From Piezodorus guildinii (Eukaryota; Arthropoda; Insecta; Hemiptera; Pentatomidae): a stretch of DNA of 64,000 nucleotides. Of the stretch, positions 41,853-51,335 are shown in pieces. The DNA lies in NCBI GenBank assembly GCA_023052935.1, contig CM041294.1:18252635-18316634 (forward strand), read 5' to 3'. Position numbers and translations under genes: made by a program. Numbering within the stretch: the stretch's first letter is position 1; the number at the start of each line of letters is the position of its first letter. A model generated the notes under the pieces. The model worked only from the letters and a program-made list of their open reading frames with translations. It made no database searches and had not been told where the DNA came from.

Positions 41853-42956
41853 TTGGGTTGTTTCACATGAAATGTCCGTTTTTATAGTTTTTGAAATACA
41901 TAAAAGTATTTTCAGGTCTCTGTTGTTTTCTACCGAATGTTTACATATTTAAAGTAAACAGTTACTAATCCTCTACCTTTGTATTATAAACATAAGCTTC
42001 CCAATCAATTACCCACTTTTTAGTATACCTTCAAATATGAACATGGAAACACGCGATTTTCGAGTAATATTTTTGTACGAGTTTAAACTCTGCCATTCAA
42101 CAGCTGAGGCCACTAGAAATATTTGCAAGCCGTTTGGGGAAGGGAGTGTGGGGGGCTTGCTAAGTTTTCAGTTGGGGATACCGACTTGAAAAATTTGCCC
42201 CGAGGAAGACCTCCGTCCGTAATAGACAACGATGTCCTCAAACATACAGTAGAAGGAGACCCCTACCAAACAGTTAAAGGAATCTCAGCACAACTAAATG
42301 CAAGGCATCTACCGTTTCCAGTCATTTAAGGTGTATTGGGAAAGTAAAAAAGCTCGACACATGCGTATGGGTACCTCATGATCTCACTGAGCGGCAGCAA
42401 GACCCCATATTTCAAAACATACCGTGCAAAAATTGAAAGAACTGGGCTACGAAGTTCTTCCGCACCCACCATATTCTTCCGACTGGTCTCCAACAGATTA
42501 CCACCTGTTCAGGAATTTCGACAACTCCGTCAAAGGAAAACTTTTTGAAAATTATGATCAAGTGAAAAGTGCGTTTTCAGATTTTGTTTCACTTCAAAGC
42601 TCAGAGTTTTTCAGTTCGGGAATAATAAACGTTGGTGTCACGTTGGAAAAAATGTTTAGAAAACGATGTTAAATATTTATTTATTTATTTATTTCTCCCT
42701 ACCTTGCCACATGGCAATACGGGTGTCGGTAGCCAGTAGTGCTACCAGTAGTAATCTTGAAAATTTTTTTTTTTTTTTTTTCTTTTCTTCCCAGTTTTTC
42801 ACGCTGGTCTCTCCTCGATGACCATATCTTCAGCTTCTGCTTCTTCTCTCGGAGGTTTATGTTAAATACTTCGAATAAAATTATCTTGTTTTCATATCGT
42901 ATTTTTAATAAAAATCCTTTACCTTGAAAACGGACATTTCATGTGACACAACCCAA
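41853..42956 (+). mobile_element. Deleted mariner family 2, copy 2, with a retroposon inside
   Basis: TA at 41851-41852 and 42957-42958. The 30-bp terminal repeats (TTGGGTTGTTTCACATGAAA...) differ at one position. It has the same internal deletion as copies 1 and 3 (about 42414-42430). A 183-bp insertion at 42676-42858 interrupts its 3' part; without it and its 10-bp duplication the element would be about 910 bp. The transposase remnant has frameshifts after the first helix-turn-helix. Confidence 0.9.
42676..42858 (-). mobile_element. Short retroposon in mariner copy 2
   Basis: Flanked by the 10-bp duplication ATGTTAAATA (42666-42675, 42859-42868). Its left end is a TTTA repeat (TAAA tail on the minus strand), and it also contains an 18-base T-run near 42764-42781. 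No protein recognised. The stretch CTCCCTACCTTGCC then GGCAATACGGGTG faintly resembles 5396-5425. Confidence 0.65.
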
Positions 42957-42958
42957 TA

Positions 42959-43290
42959 CATGAACTTACCTATACGACCAGAAACATACATGTATTGTGC
43001 TTTCACATTGTATGATAATATTTTAAGCGATCATAAAATGCCATAAATTACAGTAAGGAGTCTTAGAAAAGTAATACAGCCAAATAAACATTATTCAGAA
43101 TAAGGTATAGTCAGGATTTCTATAATCAAAGGAACATAGTGGGTTTATTTGAATAAATATAACTGTAAAACTATTGTCTATATCGGACTTTCCAAAACTT
43201 ATGTAGTTCTGAGTTTTATTTCAGTTAGGAGGAAATATGAGAAAATCTAATAACCGATTCCCTAAGCGCACTGAAAGGTTTACAGAACTT
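42959..43290 (-). repeat. Inverted copy of the 47.27-47.55 kb repeat
   Basis: The complement of this stretch matches 47270-47548 over about 270 bp or more (words such as AATAGTTTTACAGTTATAT, ACCTTATTCTGAATAATGTT, TTACTTTTCTAAGACTCCT). It carries no coding sequence. It could be an undescribed transposon or a segmental duplication. Confidence 0.75.
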
Positions 43291-43820
43291 GTATCTGATT
43301 CATCCCAAACTAGTCCGCACTCACTCTCATATAGCTGCGTTGCAAAACCTGGGAATGTCGGTAAGCTTTGTGTGGGTACCGAGCCACGTGGAAATTACCG
43401 GTAACGAGCTTGCGGACCGGGCAGCGAAGTAGGCGCTCACACACAGAGGAACAACCATCTAGACCCCGTCTGAACTCAGTGAACCGCTCGAAAAGCAAGA
43501 AGAGGACCGATGGCAGAAAATGTGGGACGTTAGCCAGCAAAGCAAACTGAAGAATATAAAACAAACAGTGAAACCCTGGTCCACATCTAGCCGAAGCAGC
43601 CGCAGGGAGGAGTTCGCGTTGACCCGGCTGAGGATAGGACACTCGCGGCCGACGCACTCGTAGACTAATATCGCACTTTTTACAAGGCAGCCCGTGCCCC
43701 AGCATTGTGATGGAACCCTCACCAATCGGCATATTTTTCAGGAATGCCCATATTATTCATTACACCTGAAGAAAATTGGGCTAAACCAAAATATTTAAAC
43801 AGTATTGGGAGATAGAGCGG
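43291..43820 (+). pseudogene. LINE RNase H C-terminal part and zinc knuckle (decayed)
   Basis: The plus strand, with stops, reads HPKLVRTHSHIAALQNLGMS, then FVWVPSHVEITGNELADRAA (the last catalytic region of RNase H), a linker with WQKMWDVSQQSKLKNI, REEFALTRLRIGHSRPTHS, and a knuckle-like HIFQECPYYS. This order matches LINEs with a terminal RNase H (I/Jockey-related). The stretch is clearly GC-richer than its AT-rich neighbours. At least three stops and no tail. Confidence 0.78.
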
Positions 43821-44034
43821 AAAACATTAAATTAGTTTTTTTTATTTTCTAAAGAAGCAATCATTGTTATCTAAATTATAAAGAATATAATGTTAATTAA
43901 ATATAAAAGTATACATTCCATTCCTTGCCAGTTTTTAATTAATTTATTTTTAATTATTGTTTACATCACAATCTTTTTTCCAAATATTTATTACAGTTTA
44001 ATTTATATATATATATATATATATATGAATATAT
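43821..44034. other. AT-rich spacer ending in TA repeats
   Basis: TA repeat at 44003-44026; no gene. Confidence 0.4.
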
Positions 44035-44285
44035 AAGTTTGTGTTGTTCTCAGGTTTCAGTCAATGAATAAACAATTTTATCTATGCGACGTTTCGAGAA
44101 TTTATTGTTCTCATAATCATGCCTTAACAGTGAAAAAACAAAAAAACAGAACATTAATATTATTATAAAATAATTTTTTTGTTTTTCCACTGTTAAGGCA
44201 TGATTATGAGGACAATAAATTCTCGAAACGTCGCATAGATAAAATTGTTTATTCATTGACTGAAACCTGAGAACAACACAAACTT
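44035..44285. repeat. Long near-perfect palindrome with hammerhead-like motif
   Basis: Arms 44035-44147 and 44173-44285 are inverted copies with about one mismatch over roughly 100 bp, around a short AT-rich centre. The inward-facing unit contains, on the right arm, TTATGAGGACAATAAATTCT followed by CGAAACGTC. That pattern (stem-loop then GAAAC) resembles hammerhead ribozymes in Penelope-like elements, although the CTGATGA core is degenerate. Confidence 0.75.
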
Positions 44286-44312
44286 AAATTATCAACAGTC
44301 GGGAACTGATCA

Positions 44313-44315
<3 letters not shown>

Positions 44316-44388
<73 letters not shown>
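44316..44388. repeat. (AT)n microsatellite
   Basis: About 36 AT units, uninterrupted, next to the palindrome. Confidence 0.95.
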
Positions 44389-44390
<2 letters not shown>

Positions 44391-44717
44391 GGTATGATAT
44401 ATTAATCCTTTTTTTTTTTTTCAATCAGTAATATAAAGTATATGGATAGTATTAAACTTGAATATAGATGCTAATAATATCTCCAGCAAGCCAATTACCT
44501 GAATATCCACTCATATGAGATGATTACGGCTTAGTGTTGCAGAACTAGATTTACGGACTCTGATAAAGCAATTGAACTTAGTTTCCTGAGAGAGTCTCGT
44601 ATCGCTCAAGTCGTCTAATTATATTTTCCTGCCGATAATAACGCAGATCGATTCTTTAATTATCACGGGCACTTTCTTAAAAAAATCTTTAACTGAATCA
44701 ATCAACTGATAAAAAAA
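44389..44717. other. Spacer
   Basis: Unassigned sequence. Confidence 0.4.
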
Positions 44718-45532
44718 TCTGGTGCGGGCAACACACGACTTTCACTTACCTCCATTTTTAAAATCAATGAAAGAATTTTCAAATACAGTTAGAGATAAGA
44801 ATACGTGAAATTATTAAGGAATTAATCAAATTGAATTTAAATAGAAACATGTGTTTTATTAAAAAATCTATTATATTATTATCTTAAATAATCAGTTAGT
44901 TTTATCTTCTTTTCATCACTCTCCATTAACTTCTAAAAGCTTGTGTATGATATGATATTTTTTCTAAAATATTTAGCTTTCCAACGGTATATCATACATG
45001 TATATTACTGCTCTTATGTTCAAAAACGAAAAATTGCATTAAATTTTTTTTTTCTGTTTTCTCCTTTAGTTGGGTATCGAATTTATTCAATTTATATATT
45101 TACCTGTTTTTCAATTTAAAATATCGGCATTTAAGCCCTGTCAGACCATTTTTATCCAAATAATACCTACATGATATTAAAGCCCATTAAATTTTACATC
45201 AATATAGGGAGGTTAATTAAAATCGTCGGAACCGCTTTCGAGAAAATCGAAAAAAGGGGCAAAATGCATGGTATAAAGTGGTTCTTCTGGTAAGCTCATT
45301 TTGATGAAAAAAGTTTTGTCACGTCTCGGGCGTATAGTTGTCTTAAATATGAAATTTCAGTTTCATAGGACTTACCGTTTCCACCCGGGAGTTACCACAC
45401 ACCCAGACCTTTTTGCGGGACTTGGTTATTTGGACTCAGGGGACCCTAAAACATGTATTTCCGTTGACAACTGGAATTCGAAAATTTTCACGATCGCAAT
45501 ACTTTCCCTTACTATATATAGTAAGTGAAAGT
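44718..45532 (-). mobile_element. Helentron-like repeat, copy g
   Basis: The left end TCTGGTGCGGGCAACACACG with ACTTTCACTTAC and the right end CTTACTATATATAGTAAGTG are intact. The AC tract is nearly absent. A deletion removes the segment around 45115 that other copies hold between ACCTGTTTTTC and AAAATATCGGCATT. Confidence 0.85.
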
Positions 45533-45864
45533 AAAAAAACAACAACATTATGTTTAATAAAACTATTTATAGTTTAATTTCATTAAGTTCCTTATCAGCC
45601 GATTCAGGATAATTCATTTTTTGAAAGTATTTTTCAATCATTATAATTTTTTGAACAATAAAATCAAAATTACTATTATTTGAAATATTCTAGTGGAAAA
45701 ATAAAAATTATATGAGAGGAAAATATTTTGAAAAAATAAGAATCGAACAGGAATGAGAACTTCCGAAAGAAAACAAGAATGACGTTTAAGAGGTAAAAGT
45801 TTGAAGTAAGTAATCTGCAGAATGGAAATAAAAATAAAATTCATAAATTTCTTTTTAGCCGATA
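45533..45864. other. AT-rich spacer
   Basis: Nothing recognised. Confidence 0.4.
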
Positions 45865-46265
45865 AATAAAAACGTCTTCTTTCTCACTACTGTCTATCGT
45901 TTTTAGCGCCTGTGAAAAAGTTGTGATCGTCGGTTCCTGCCTAGACCAAACTGGAGAAGCAATTGAACAAATTAACAAGTTAATACTTCCATCCGCAAGG
46001 ACATGTTACGAGTTTACATCCGTTTTTCTTCGTTTCGAAAAAGTTGTGAAAAGCAATTTTTTAGTACCTACCTCTCTTTTGAAAGGCTTTCGAAAATTTT
46101 ACTTTTTAGTAAACAGTTCTTCCGTTCTTGAATATTCCATAAACCTGATATAGGTCGAGCCTTCTAAATGAGTGTTTGTATTTGTTTGAATACTTGATGC
46201 TCTTCTAGAATGGAGAAATATATCAAAAAATTTTAACATTACGCAGCTGAGTATTGTAAATGTTC
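45865..46265 (+). repeat. Unoccupied paralogue of the 24.1-27.3 kb locus
   Basis: Aligns with 24110-24210 (before K1), 24603-24633 (before LINE D) and 27047-27330 (after LINE D), in order and without the insertions. It holds single copies of AATT at the K1 site and AATACTTCCATCC at the LINE site. The function of the ancestral sequence is unknown. Confidence 0.8.
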
Positions 46266-46599
46266 TCATATTTTTCCATTCGCACCTGTCAGATGCTATC
46301 TGAATTTCACTCAATGTGCTTTATAAAAACTAAGATCAGACATGGTATACATGGCAAAGGAAAGTGCCCAGCAGCACCCGTCTCTGGGCTTTAATTTAGT
46401 AGAGGTCTCTCATCCAGCATCTCTTAAGCATTCTCCTGACTGGCATTTCAGCTATTAATATGTTCTTAATCAGTGTATTGTTGTGTATGTGCAGTTTATT
46501 TTAAAAATAGAATAGAGTGTTCGTATATGTTGGTCAACTGTTGGTTGTAGTAAATCCGTGGTTTAGTTGTTTACGTACCAATGAGCTGTCGTTGTTTGT
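46266..46599. other. Spacer
   Basis: Unassigned sequence. Confidence 0.4.
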
Positions 46600-46885
46600 A
46601 TGTTTATTCATTTAACGTCACTTTATGCTACTATGGCTAATCGGACGATGCTACAGTGGGAGTCCTCAATTTTGCCTATCCAGGTTTTATTAGGATCGGG
46701 ATCTTTAACGAGTACCTGACATCGCACAGGCTCGGAACCACCTTTTAACGTCCCCTCCGAAGGACGGCGTAACTAAGGATTTTTTACTCACATTAAAAAA
46801 TCCTAGGAACACCTGCGGATTTGAACCCGTGACCTTTTGCATGGGAGGCTGTTACGCTAGCCACCCAGCTACAAGAGATTCCATG
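46600..46885 (-). mobile_element. tRNA-derived SINE, second type (S4)
   Basis: On the minus strand, a tRNA-like head lies at about 46815-46885 with A-box TAGCTGGGTGGCTAGCG and B-box GGGTTCAAATCC. The ends of this region can pair only weakly (GGAA with TTCC), so it is a derived tRNA rather than a functional one. A GC-richer body lies to the left (46640-46770). The body differs from S1-S3. Confidence 0.6.
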
Positions 46886-47190
46886 AGCTGTCGTTATGAG
46901 TCTTTAACTTTTTTATTGAAATTATTGAAGTTTTCGTATATGCGTCTTTTTTGCTGAACCATAAATCTATGAAAGATCTCAAAATCTGTGTAGATTTTAT
47001 ATCTCATTTTATTTTATCATTATCTGCTTTTATCATATTTCCTCTTAACTGAAACAAAACTCAGAACTTCACAAGTTTCGAAAAGTTCAATATAGCCAAT
47101 ACAGTGATCTTAGGGAATCGGTTATTATAACGATTCGGTCTTGATTCACATTCTTACAGAAACTAAAAAAAAAATACTAAAAAACCTTAG
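46886..47190. other. Spacer containing a partial copy of the inverted repeat
   Basis: 46985-47130 repeats words found again at 47240-47320 (GTAGATTTT, ATCTCATTTTATTTTATCAT, CAAAACTCAGAACTTCACAA), a local direct duplication of about 100 bp. Confidence 0.55.
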
Positions 47191-47548
47191 TAAATTTTAA
47201 TTGAAATGTATTAACACTGAATAACTTTTATTATGTTGATAATCGATGTAGATTTTGTATCTCATTTTATTTTATCATTACTGAAACAAAACTCAGAACT
47301 TCACAAGTTTCGAAAAGTCCGATATAGACAATAGTTTTACAGTTATATTAATTCAAATAAACCCGCTATGCACCTCTGATTATAGAAAACCTGACTATAC
47401 CTTATTCTGAATAATGTTTATGTGGATGTATTACTTTTCTAAGACTCCTAATGATAATTTATAGCATTTTTATGTTTGCTTAAATTATTATTATACAATG
47501 TAAAAACACAATACGCGTATGTTTCTAATCGTATAAGTTATTTCATGC
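47191..47548 (+). repeat. Repeat matching 42959-43290 in inverted orientation
   Basis: The better of two partial copies here. Its right edge is near TTATTTCATGC at 47548. No coding capacity. Confidence 0.7.
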
Positions 47549-47596
47549 ATTTAAGTAGGTATGTGTATGTATTTAGTTTCTGTCTATTTTTTTTTT

Positions 47597-47608
47597 ACTT
47601 TAATGGTT
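47597..47608. repeat. Left TSD of LINE A copy 11
   Basis: ACTTTAATGGTT recurs at 48232-48243. Confidence 0.85.
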
Positions 47609-48231
47609 TCCCTGTTGAACAGATCCGCTACCTAGGACTCCTCCTTGACCAACGTCTCACATGGAATCCGCACACAAGACTGAAAAGACAAGAAACTGCT
47701 CGCCGCTTTCGATTACTTCAACACTTACTAGACAGACGCTCAAACCTTCCACTTAACTACAAAAGGCTCATCTACATGACCATCATAAGGCATATATGGA
47801 CTTACGGAGTTGAGCTTTGGGGCTTTACTAAACCATCGAATTCTTCCCGTATCCAATCTTTACAATCCGAAATCCTTCGTAAAATCCTCAACGCTCCTTA
47901 CTTTGTCACAAATAAAATCATCCATAGATACCTAAATGTTCCATATGTTGCTGATTTGGCCCGAACTAGATATCAATCCTTCCATGACAAACTCCTTTCC
48001 CACCCCAACCAGTTAGTTTCAACCCTGGCTTCCTGTTCGATTTCTGATAATCCTCCGAGCCGTCTGAAAAGAAGATGGCCTCGAGATCTTCTAGTTTAAA
48101 ATAGTTACTGGAGTGCTACCGTTGGGTTGTTCCTCTACAAGTCTGTCTCATGTGATTTTTCTTTTAGCATATTTACTTGTTGTAATATAAATTACAGTTG
48201 TAAATTTCAATAAATAAATAAAAATAAAAAA
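47609..48231 (+). mobile_element. LINE A copy 11, cleanest 3' end
   Basis: A 5'-truncated copy whose 163-codon coding part (to the stop at 48099) has no frameshift. It starts at PVEQIRYLGLLLDQRLTWNP and ends SRLKRRWPRDLLV, passing ELWGFTKPSNSSRIQSLQSE and FHDKLLSHPNQLVSTL. The upstream open frame from 47476 is fused flanking DNA, not LINE. The 3' UTR and A-rich tail are intact and a 12-bp TSD is present. It lacks the YADD core, so it cannot encode an active RT. Confidence 0.9.
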
Positions 48232-48249
48232 ACTTTAATGGTTGAGATA

Positions 48250-48360
48250 CTGTACATATGGTATGATTGACTTCTTTTAGCCCTAATACTTATTGTCCAA
48301 GATAGTGGCAGATTGTATTATTTCCCAATAAAGCAATATTATTCCTAACAAAAAAAAAAA
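48250..48360 (+). mobile_element. Short poly-A retroposon with AATAAA signal
   Basis: About 100 bp plus a 12-base A-run, containing CCCAATAAAGCAATATTATT shortly before the A's, as in an mRNA 3' end. It is flanked by the repeat AATGGTTGAGATA (48237-48249 and about 48360-48371). It could be the tail of a processed transcript or of an unknown LINE. Confidence 0.65.
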
Positions 48361-48384
48361 ATGGTTGAGATAAAAGACAGTATA

Positions 48385-48935
48385 GCACTTTCAGTCGGTG
48401 GTTAAGAGTCTTTCTTTTCATCTTGTCATGTAGGCTCCAAGTCATCCTTCGATCGAGTGTCAGTCCTAGGTAATGTATAGAGTTAGTCTGAGGAATTAGG
48501 TCGTTGTTGATAAAAATTGGTGGGCAGTGTTTTGTCGAAGTGTGAACGTTACTTATTTTGACTAGTCGGGATTTAATTGTGAATTTTCCGAAGAGAGTAA
48601 CGATTCTGTAGTAGCATTATTTGATTTTTTAGAGTCAGCGAGGCCAGTGTAGGATCGCCGTTTGATGTTAGAATTGCAGTATCGTCCGCGTAAGTAGCAA
48701 TCAATGTGATGGGATGAGTTGGTATGTCATGTGTGTATAGAATGTATAGGAGAGGAGCAAGTATCGATCCTTGCGGTACTCCTGCCAAGACTGGTCGGAT
48801 TGAAGAAGTTTCTGAGCCCTGCCGAACAGAGAAAACCCTATCGAAGAGGAAAGAGTGTATAATAAGATAGTACGTGTAAGGTTGTACGTTATTAAGTTTA
48901 AAGAAGAAGTCCCTCGTGCCAGACTCAAAATACCC
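48385..48935 (-). pseudogene. LINE RT palm and thumb fragment (family B)
   Basis: The minus strand gives FSVRQGSE, then LAGVPQGSILAPLLYILYTH (motif B), IATYADDTAILTSNGDPTLA (catalytic YADD near 48690), then, after stops and frameshifts, SIHYLGLTLDRRMTW and KMKRKTLNHRLK. It is a separate Jockey-like family, related to the fragments at 4.9 kb and 62.7 kb. No 3' end or TSD identified. Confidence 0.78.
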
Positions 48936-49170
48936 CAGGTGCGAATTGCTTTTTTTCTAGTGATCCTGCAATGAAGTCAATAACTCTGTGTAATTGATGT
49001 ACGTTTAGTGTGACATGCGAAAACCGAATAAGAGTCTTTCTTTTCATCTTGACTTGTAGGCCTCCTAAATAAAAATTGGTGGGGAAGTATTTTGTCGTAT
49101 CGTGAACGTTACTTGTTTTGGCTTGTCGTGATTTAATCGAATTTTCCAAAGAGAGTAACAATGCTGTAGT
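48936..49170 (-). mobile_element. Second family B fragment
   Basis: The words for TNFYLGGLQVKMKRKT and the adjacent part (LENSIKSRQAKTSNVHDTTK) duplicate portions of the preceding fragment with an internal deletion. It is probably a partial tandem duplicate. Confidence 0.5.
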
Positions 49171-49573
49171 TCGTTTAAATTATTCATTATTTATTGTTTT
49201 AAACTATTAATTATGTCTTAATTTCATATCGTTAATATCTGCTAACTAATGTTTAATCATTAGAAAAGTAAATCCTAAGGAGCAGTGACCAACACTACCA
49301 ACCATACAGCAACGTCATGCGGGTCAAGCATTATTTGTTCCGTTCCCTTATTTCATTTGTAGATCAATAAAATTCGATTAAGAACCAGCCTAATTATTAA
49401 ACGATGGTATTAAAATAATAAACCTATATTTTATATTATTTTGTCTATTATACTTAAACTCAAGTAACAAGGAAATCTGCTGAAATCTTGAAGAAACGGG
49501 CCATGTTAAGCGTCCTTGGGCCATGGTAATGTTTTTCGTATTACTAGTTTAGCATAAAAAAATAATGTTATTT
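49171..49573. other. Spacer
   Basis: Unassigned AT-rich sequence. Confidence 0.4.
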
Positions 49574-49584
49574 AATTAAAATAT

Positions 49585-49669
49585 CCTAGTTTAGGACGGA
49601 GGAGAATGGAGGTGAAGACTTGACGCAGCGAAGTCCCAAGCTAGGTTGTACAGCCGGTGATGATGATTA
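49585..49669 (+). mobile_element. Minimal RTE-like LINE 3' end (85 bp)
   Basis: It contains GGACGGAGGAGAATGGAGGT and AGCTAGGTTGTACAGCCG, then a GAT repeat tail (GGTGATGATGATT), as in RTE-type 3' ends. It is flanked by an 11-bp duplication AATTAAAATAT (49574-49584, 49670-49680). This is an extreme 5' truncation. Confidence 0.75.
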
Positions 49670-49772
49670 AATTAAAATATAATTATTATTATGTATGGAA
49701 TTGATCATTTATAACATATATAACACGTGCCCAAACCCGATTTTTTTTTTTGCTAACTTTAGGTACATAATT

Positions 49773-51044
49773 AAGACGTTGATTTCCAAAAGGTGCTAAA
49801 GGACATTTTTTTCAAAGTTGATATTTTCACATGTTTGTATCTTAATGGTTTAGTTTTATCTAAATCCGTCATCAAATTTTATCTAAGAAACACAAAAATC
49901 CTTTAAAAAAACTATTTAAAAATTGCATTTCATTCCAAAAAGTACTAAATCCACATTTTATTTCATTCCAAAAGGTACTATATCCATGTTTCATTCTAAA
50001 ACGTACTATATCCTATGTTAACATATATAACCTTTCCTTTCATTTCCTTCCAAAAGGTACTATATTTCCTACTATACGGCAGAAGCACCTAATTCCGTAA
50101 TATATCACCATTAATTTATTGTTTTCATCATTTGATGCATTTTTATTGGTTCATTTAGCACGTCTTGAATCACCGTTATTATTTTGATCACTGGTATTAA
50201 CCTAATAATCAGTTTTTTAGGCTATTTGAAAAAACTTAGTTGCGTCGCTTTGGTTCTATTAGGTTGTCAATTAAATTAAGTTTTTTCATAGTATTTCTTC
50301 TTGCAGCAACATAAATTTGGTTTAAGATTTTTAGAAACTCACATTTTAATAGAATAATGGTATTCGATGCAGCAAATAGTTGGAATTAGCATTCCACGAT
50401 CTTGCTAAATATGTGAAGAAAATCTGAGCCTGATCTAACTTAGTAGTCGATTTTTTATAGTAAAATAAAAGCTCAAAAGTAATTATTTATCAGTATCTAT
50501 GGTTAAATACCTGACTAAATTTACACAAATAGTAAATTCAAGTTCAAAACAAACTTCATAATTACATACTTTTTTATTAAAGTGCCATAAATAAATAAAT
50601 TGTCCTTTGAATATTCACTTTCTTTATGAATAATAGATGATCACTGTAATTAACAAACAACGAAAGATATTTCTCGAAGGCAAAATAAGGAAATATTACA
50701 TAACTTAGTAATTAGCGATATGAAGACCTTAGTTATCTCTAATCTTGTATTAGAACGGTTATAGTGACTGTTACCAACTTATCTCTCGTTACATTCTTCC
50801 AAAAAGTACTATATCATTTTTAATTTGTTCCAAAAAGTACTATATCCATATTATATTGTTTAAAATCATCTGAAAAGTGCAATAAGTTGGAAAAATGAGT
50901 TGGTAACACACTTAAAAATCAACTTTTGATTTTAATAAAAAAATAATCACGTAAATTGGTCCAATAATAAATAAATGACAGATGTTTGCGTTTCCTGAAA
51001 CATTTTCTAAAGTGGATATAGTACCTTTTGGAAATCAACGGCTC
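49773..51044 (+). mobile_element. Family K DNA element, copy 2 (1,272 bp)
   Basis: The inverted ends AAGACGTTGATTTCC and GGAAATCAACGGCTC sit between AATT words (49769-49772, 51045-51048). Near both ends are repeats of TTCCAAAAGGTACTATATCC: at least five near the left end (49785-50063) and at least two near the right (50795-50850), plus the inverted one in the terminal repeat. No transposase frame is visible in the 0.7 kb centre, so it is non-autonomous. Superfamily not determined. Confidence 0.78.
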
Positions 51045-51048
51045 AATT

Positions 51049-51335
51049 GTAGACTGATATACGATATGGCTTTAGCTAACATGTCCAACTGAAAAAGGCT
51101 AAAAGAAACCACCATGTTATATCATATATAACATATATAAGAAACCACCAAGCTGGACACCATTGTTATATCATTGAACTCTTATTTCACAATGGCTTAC
51201 ACTTATTATTAATTTATCCAAGACAAACGCAAATAAAGAAAAAATTATTAGAAAGCATGTAGAATAAGTATGAATTAGAAGACCCATGCAACAAGTTCCA
51301 ACAACCAATAAGGAAAATTAGATATACAATTAGAT
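51049..51335. other. Spacer
   Basis: Unassigned AT-rich sequence. Confidence 0.4.

Noticed and set aside
43310..43732. 140-codon minus-strand frame in a GC-richer patch
   Set aside because: The plus strand encodes a decayed LINE RNase H with recognisable motifs, so the minus frame is a shadow.
46815..46885. Possible functional tRNA gene on the minus strand
   Set aside because: A and B boxes are good, but the acceptor stem pairs at only about four positions and the sequence runs into a repeat-like body; a SINE head is more likely.
47476..48099. A 207-codon open frame as a single protein
   Set aside because: The first 44 or so codons lie upstream of the LINE insertion point and its TSD. Only the part from 47609 on is LINE RT; the rest is fused flank.
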